Below, piece by piece: positions 60,833-64,000 of a DNA stretch of 64,000 nt; the first letter of the stretch is position 1, and the number at the start of each line of letters is the position of its first letter. Origin of the DNA: an uncultured Clostridium sp. (GTDB lineage Bacteria; Bacillota; Clostridia; Lachnospirales; Lachnospiraceae); assembly GCA_934438135.1 (NCBI GenBank), contig CAKSBP010000002.1:124001-188000 (forward strand), in the 5' to 3' direction. Below the pieces are notes generated by a model that was not told where the DNA came from, did not search any database, and saw only the letters and a list, made by a program, of their open reading frames with translations. The position numbers were made by a program, and so were the translations under genes.

Positions 60833-61462
60833 ATGGAGGCAGCAGTGCCGAAAATAAAAATCTGTGGACTGACATCTGTAGAAGATGCCAGAATACTAAA
60901 TCAATATCCAGTGGATTTTGCAGGAATGGTTGTGTTTTTTAAAAAAAGCCGCCGGAATGTATCTTTGGAAAAGGCCAAGGAGATTATGAATGAACTGAAT
61001 ACATCTATAAAGAAAGTTGCTGTAATGGTTAGTCCCACCAAAGCTCAGATTCTGGATGTACAGAAACTGGAATTTGATTATCTTCAGATACATGGAGAAC
61101 TAGCAGATGAAGTACTGAAAGCTGCCAGTCTTCCTATTATCCGGGCAGTTAATGTGGAAAGTGAGGAAAAGCTTAAAGGTATTTCTGAACTGTTTCAGAA
61201 CGAGAAAGTAAAGTATGTTGCTTTCGATGGTAGAAAGCCTGGAAATGGAGAAACATTTGACTGGGACTTGATTCAGAAATATGTGGATAACCCGGAAAAA
61301 ATTATGCTTGCCGGTGGACTAAATAGGAATAATGTGGTAAAAGCGATTAGACAGGTACATCCTGCAATTGTGGATGTCAGCACTGGAGTAGAAAATTCCA
61401 CGGGATTTGGGAAAAATGATAAAAAAGTAAAGCAGTTTGTTGAAACTATTATACATAAATAG
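60833..61462 (+). CDS. trpF: Phosphoribosylanthranilate isomerase
   Basis: A 209-residue TIM-barrel enzyme for the Amadori rearrangement before TrpC. KICGLTSVEDARILNQYPVDFAG carries the catalytic Cys; VDVSTGVENSTGFGKNDKKVKQF carries the catalytic Asp and the phosphate-binding loop; LAGGLNRNNVVKAI is the standard barrel end. It is separate from trpC here. Confidence 0.92.
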   Translation: MEAAVPKIKICGLTSVEDARILNQYPVDFAGMVVFFKKSRRNVSLEKAKEIMNELNTSIKKVAVMVSPTKAQILDVQKLEFDYLQIHGELADEVLKAASLPIIRAVNVESEEKLKGISELFQNEKVKYVAFDGRKPGNGETFDWDLIQKYVDNPEKIMLAGGLNRNNVVKAIRQVHPAIVDVSTGVENSTGFGKNDKKVKQFVETIIHK

Positions 61463-61482
61463 AGGAAAGGCAGGTTTCATAT

Positions 61483-62670
61483 ATGGGAAAATATTATGGA
61501 GAATTTGGTGGACAGTATGTGTCTGAATCACTGATGAATACACTGGATGAGTTAGAGAAAGCATTTGAAGAGGCAGTCAACGATCCAAAATTCTGGGAGG
61601 AATTTCATTATTATATGAAAGAGTATGTTGGAAGAGAAACCCCTCTTTATTATGCAGAAAGACTTTCCAAGAAATATGGGCCAAAGATTTATTTAAAGAG
61701 AGAAGATTTAAACCATACAGGCGCGCACAAAATCAATAATGTAATTGGCCAGATTCTTCTTGCCAAGAGAATGGGAAAGAAGAAAGTTATTGCAGAGACT
61801 GGTGCAGGACAGCATGGTGTGGCAACAGCAACAGGTGCAGCCTTATTTGACATGGAATGCAAGGTTTTCATGGGGGAAGAAGATATTAAACGTCAGGAAC
61901 TTAACGTTATGCGAATGAAAATGTTAGGCTCAGAAGTACATAGTGTTACATCCGGAAGCAAAACATTAAAAGATGCCACAAATGAGGCAATCCGCACCTG
62001 GGCAAGAGATGTAGAGGATACTTTCTATGTTATCGGTTCAGCAGTTGGGCCACATCCATACCCTAAAATTGTGAAAACATTTCAGAGCATTATCAGCAAA
62101 GAAGCTAAAAAGCAGATTTTAGAGAAGGAAGGCAGACTTCCTGATGCGGTTATGGCTTGTCTTGGCGGCGGTTCTAATGCAATTGGAATGTTTGCAGAAT
62201 TTATTGATGAAAAGAATGTAAAATTAATTGGTATTGAAGCTGGTGGTCTTGGAATTGAAAGTGGAAAACATGCCTGTTCTATGGCACTTGGTGCTCCTGG
62301 TGTTCTTCATGGAATGCGTTCTTATCTGTTACAGGATGACGATGGAAATGTACAGTTAGCACATTCTATTTCTGCTGGATTAGATTATCCGGGTGTTGGA
62401 CCGGAACATGCATATTTGAAAGAATCAGGCAGAGCACAGTATGTTTCTGTTACGGATGATGAAGCGATGAATGCGTTATTGGAGCTTTGTAAACTGGAGG
62501 GAATTATTCCAGCAATTGAAAGTTCCCATGCTCTTGCATATGCATTTAAATATGCCAAAACGTGTCCAAAAGATGAAATTATCATTGTAAATCTTTCTGG
62601 TCGTGGAGATAAGGACTGTCATACGATTGCAGAGTGGATGACAGGCAACAGAGAGGCGTTAAATAAATAG
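61483..62670 (+). CDS. trpB: Tryptophan synthase beta chain
   Basis: A 395-residue PLP enzyme that joins indole and serine. PLP lysine K83 in LNHTGAHKINNVIGQ; AETGAGQHGVATATGAALF; phosphate loop CLGGGSNAIGMF; IGIEAGGLGIESGKHACSM; SAGLDYPGVGPEHAYLKE; NLSGRGDKD. It is the standard beta chain (TrpB1), forming an alpha-2-beta-2 complex with the next gene, 12 bases on. Confidence 0.97.
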   Translation: MGKYYGEFGGQYVSESLMNTLDELEKAFEEAVNDPKFWEEFHYYMKEYVGRETPLYYAERLSKKYGPKIYLKREDLNHTGAHKINNVIGQILLAKRMGKKKVIAETGAGQHGVATATGAALFDMECKVFMGEEDIKRQELNVMRMKMLGSEVHSVTSGSKTLKDATNEAIRTWARDVEDTFYVIGSAVGPHPYPKIVKTFQSIISKEAKKQILEKEGRLPDAVMACLGGGSNAIGMFAEFIDEKNVKLIGIEAGGLGIESGKHACSMALGAPGVLHGMRSYLLQDDDGNVQLAHSISAGLDYPGVGPEHAYLKESGRAQYVSVTDDEAMNALLELCKLEGIIPAIESSHALAYAFKYAKTCPKDEIIIVNLSGRGDKDCHTIAEWMTGNREALNK

Positions 62671-62682
62671 GAGGTATCCGTT

Positions 62683-63504
62683 ATGAAAAACAGAATTGAA
62701 GAAAAATTAGAAAACTTACAGAAAGCCGGTAAAAAGGCGTTTATTACATATATGACAGCAGGTCTTCCAGATATGGATGCGACCAAAAAACTGCTGAAGG
62801 CGCAGGAGGAAGCTGGAACAGATATTGTGGAACTGGGAATTCCGTTTTCCGATCCAGTTGCAGACGGCCCTGTGATTCAGAATGCATCTTATCAGGCAAT
62901 TCTTCGTGGCTCCAGCCTGAGAAAAGCATTTACAGCAGTCAAGGAAGCAAGAACCGACTGCCAGATTCCAATTGTTTTTATGATGTATTACAATACCATT
63001 CTTCATTATGGTGTGAAAGAATTTGTGGAAAAGTGCGCAGAAACCGGCGTTGATGGTTTAATTATTCCAGATCTTCCATTTGAAGAGCAAGATGAATTAA
63101 AACAGTATCTGGATAAGGAAAATGCGCCGATCCTGATTCAGCTTGTATCGCCAGTTTCTAAACAGAGAGTTCCAATGATTTTAGAAAATGCAAGAGGATT
63201 TGTTTACTGTGTATCTTCTATGGGCGTAACTGGGCAACAAGGGGGGTTCTATGATACGGTTTCCGATTATCTAAAAGAAGTGAAAGCCCAGTCTAAGATT
63301 CCGGTTATGATGGGATTTGGAATCAAAGAAGCCTCTGATGTGGAATTTGTGAAAGATACCATTGATGGATGTATCGTCGGAACACATTTTGTACAGTTAT
63401 TGATGGATTCTGATTATAATCTGGATGCTGCAAAGGAGTATATTTCTACATTTAAGAAAGAATTGAATGGGGAAGCAGTGGTGAAGGCAGCGGAATTGCA
63501 ATGA
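62683..63504 (+). CDS. trpA: Tryptophan synthase alpha chain
   Basis: A 273-residue TIM-barrel enzyme that releases indole from indole-3-glycerol phosphate to TrpB. FITYMTAGLPDMDATKKLL, catalytic Glu and Asp in DIVELGIPFSDPVADGPVIQ, GLIIPDLPFEEQDELK, YCVSSMGVTGQQGG, MGFGIKEASDVEFV and VGTHFVQLL. Last gene of the operon; a perfect terminator follows. Confidence 0.96.
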   Translation: MKNRIEEKLENLQKAGKKAFITYMTAGLPDMDATKKLLKAQEEAGTDIVELGIPFSDPVADGPVIQNASYQAILRGSSLRKAFTAVKEARTDCQIPIVFMMYYNTILHYGVKEFVEKCAETGVDGLIIPDLPFEEQDELKQYLDKENAPILIQLVSPVSKQRVPMILENARGFVYCVSSMGVTGQQGGFYDTVSDYLKEVKAQSKIPVMMGFGIKEASDVEFVKDTIDGCIVGTHFVQLLMDSDYNLDAAKEYISTFKKELNGEAVVKAAELQ

Positions 63505-63522
63505 TAAGCACAGCGAAACTGG

Positions 63523-63559
63523 AAAACCGCCAAATTGCATTTTACAATTTGGCGGTTTT
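63523..63559. terminator. Bidirectional terminator between trpA and fabV
   Basis: AAAACCGCCAAATTG and CAATTTGGCGGTTTT, a perfect 15-bp stem with a 7-base loop, ends both convergent transcripts. Confidence 0.95.
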
Positions 63560-63578
63560 GTGTATTTATGAATTCTAT

Positions 63579-64000
63579 TTACACAAGTGGAATATCTTCT
63601 TCATAATCCACATTATCAAAGTGGAATCCAAACATTTTATAAAAATCATCCCAGTAGCCTTCTGTATCCGCTAATTCGGAAAAATTTTCACTTGAAATAA
63701 TAGCCCAGTTTTTCTGAACTTCATCCTGAACATCATCTCTCATTTCTAAATCATCGACGTGAATCAGTCCGTCTTTTTCTGTCTGGACACCTGCTGGATT
63801 ATAAACTCTGTCTTTATAGAGCCGTGCCATCTGCTCGATACATCCTTCATGAACACCTTTTTCTTTCATGACCTTATAAAGAAGGGAAATGTAAAGTGGT
63901 ACAATAGGAATTGCAGAACTTGCCTGAGTAACCAGTCCCTTGTTAACAGAAACATAAGCTTTGACTCCTGTTTTAGAGAACTCAGCTGTAATTTCTTTGG
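63579..64000 (-). CDS. fabV: Trans-2-enoyl-CoA/ACP reductase, C-terminal part
   Basis: The last ~140 residues of a FabV/TER-family reductase; the frame is open to the right edge, so the start lies outside. Read on the minus strand it contains VNKGLVTQASSAIPIVPLYISLLYKVMKEKGVHEGCIEQ, then HVDDLEMRDDVQDEVQKNWAIISSENFSELADTEGYWDDFYKMFGF, the typical ending. The enzyme reduces trans-2-enoyl thioesters with NADH, either in fatty-acid synthesis or in the crotonyl-CoA to butyryl-CoA route. Which role applies cannot be told from the fragment. Confidence 0.9.
   Translation of the reverse strand, partial: KEITAEFSKTGVKAYVSVNKGLVTQASSAIPIVPLYISLLYKVMKEKGVHEGCIEQMARLYKDRVYNPAGVQTEKDGLIHVDDLEMRDDVQDEVQKNWAIISSENFSELADTEGYWDDFYKMFGFHFDNVDYEEDIPLV

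Noticed and set aside
1..64000. CRISPR arrays, tRNA or rRNA genes, prophage or integrative element borders
   Set aside because: I saw no regularly spaced repeats, no tRNA-like cloverleaf and no integrase; the single transposase remnant is isolated.

Overview
The window looks like chromosome from a motile, anaerobic, low-GC Firmicute of the Lachnospiraceae type (Roseburia / Agathobacter / Lachnospira-like). Supporting signs are AT-rich DNA, strong AGGAGG ribosome sites, frequent TTG/GTG starts, a flavodiiron oxygen-protection enzyme, a FabV-type trans-2-enoyl reductase, tandem FlgK paralogues and a T-box-controlled trp operon. The genus assignment is inference; no rRNA or tRNA gene is present to anchor it.

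Layout. 1-8.5 kb: end of an amino-acid ABC binding protein, an AraC regulator, a MATE/MurJ-like lipid flippase, an orphan PemK/MazF-like protein and a type IIA topoisomerase pair (parE-parC, minus strand). 8.6-12.4 kb: a 59-residue membrane ORF, a flavodiiron protein behind a promoter overlapped by a perfect 17-bp inverted repeat, and a TrmB-like regulator translationally coupled to lysA. 12.5-25.1 kb: late flagellar genes (flgM, flgN, two flgK, flgL, fliW, csrA, flaG, fliD, fliS, a FliT-like chaperone, two flagellins). 25.2-34.6 kb: flagellar glycan genes (two Maf transferases, a NeuA-HAD fusion, a NeuB-SAF-cupin fusion, then a CDP-glycerol-transferase-like enzyme with tarI and tarJ). 34.7-36.2 kb: a GT2 glycosyltransferase and lspA. 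36.3-48.1 kb: pyrG (minus strand), ftsH, a Cof-type phosphatase, uvrC, hprK, a ROK glucokinase, murB, rapZ, whiA and a Crh-like HPr. 48.3-57.4 kb: dnaE, pfkA, an ABC exporter, an IS256-type transposase remnant, an acidic amphipathic envelope protein and an L,D-transpeptidase (last two on minus strand). 57.5-63.5 kb: Trp T-box and trpEGCFBA, with no trpD. 63.6 kb to end: 3' part of fabV (minus strand).

How the parts fit. Five sigma-28 (SigD/FliA) type promoters, TAAN/TTAA-N15-GNCGATAW, are readable by eye. They precede flgM, flaG-fliD, each flagellin, and, notably, the CDP-polyol genes at 31.6 kb. FliW and CsrA are encoded upstream of the flagellins, and both flagellin leaders carry the same hairpin presenting GGA in a six-base loop at the same distance from the start codon. 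This is a strong candidate for FliW-CsrA-flagellin translational control. The nonulosonate genes plus sigma-28-driven CDP-ribitol-type genes suggest that the filament carries a sialic-acid-like sugar that may be further decorated with a polyol phosphate. That combination is the most unusual system in the window.

The metabolic block has a carbon-catabolite signature: HPr kinase together with an HPr paralogue whose phosphorylatable His15 is Glu while Ser46 is kept. The rapZ-whiA-crh order matches Bacillus, except that yvcK is missing between rapZ and whiA.
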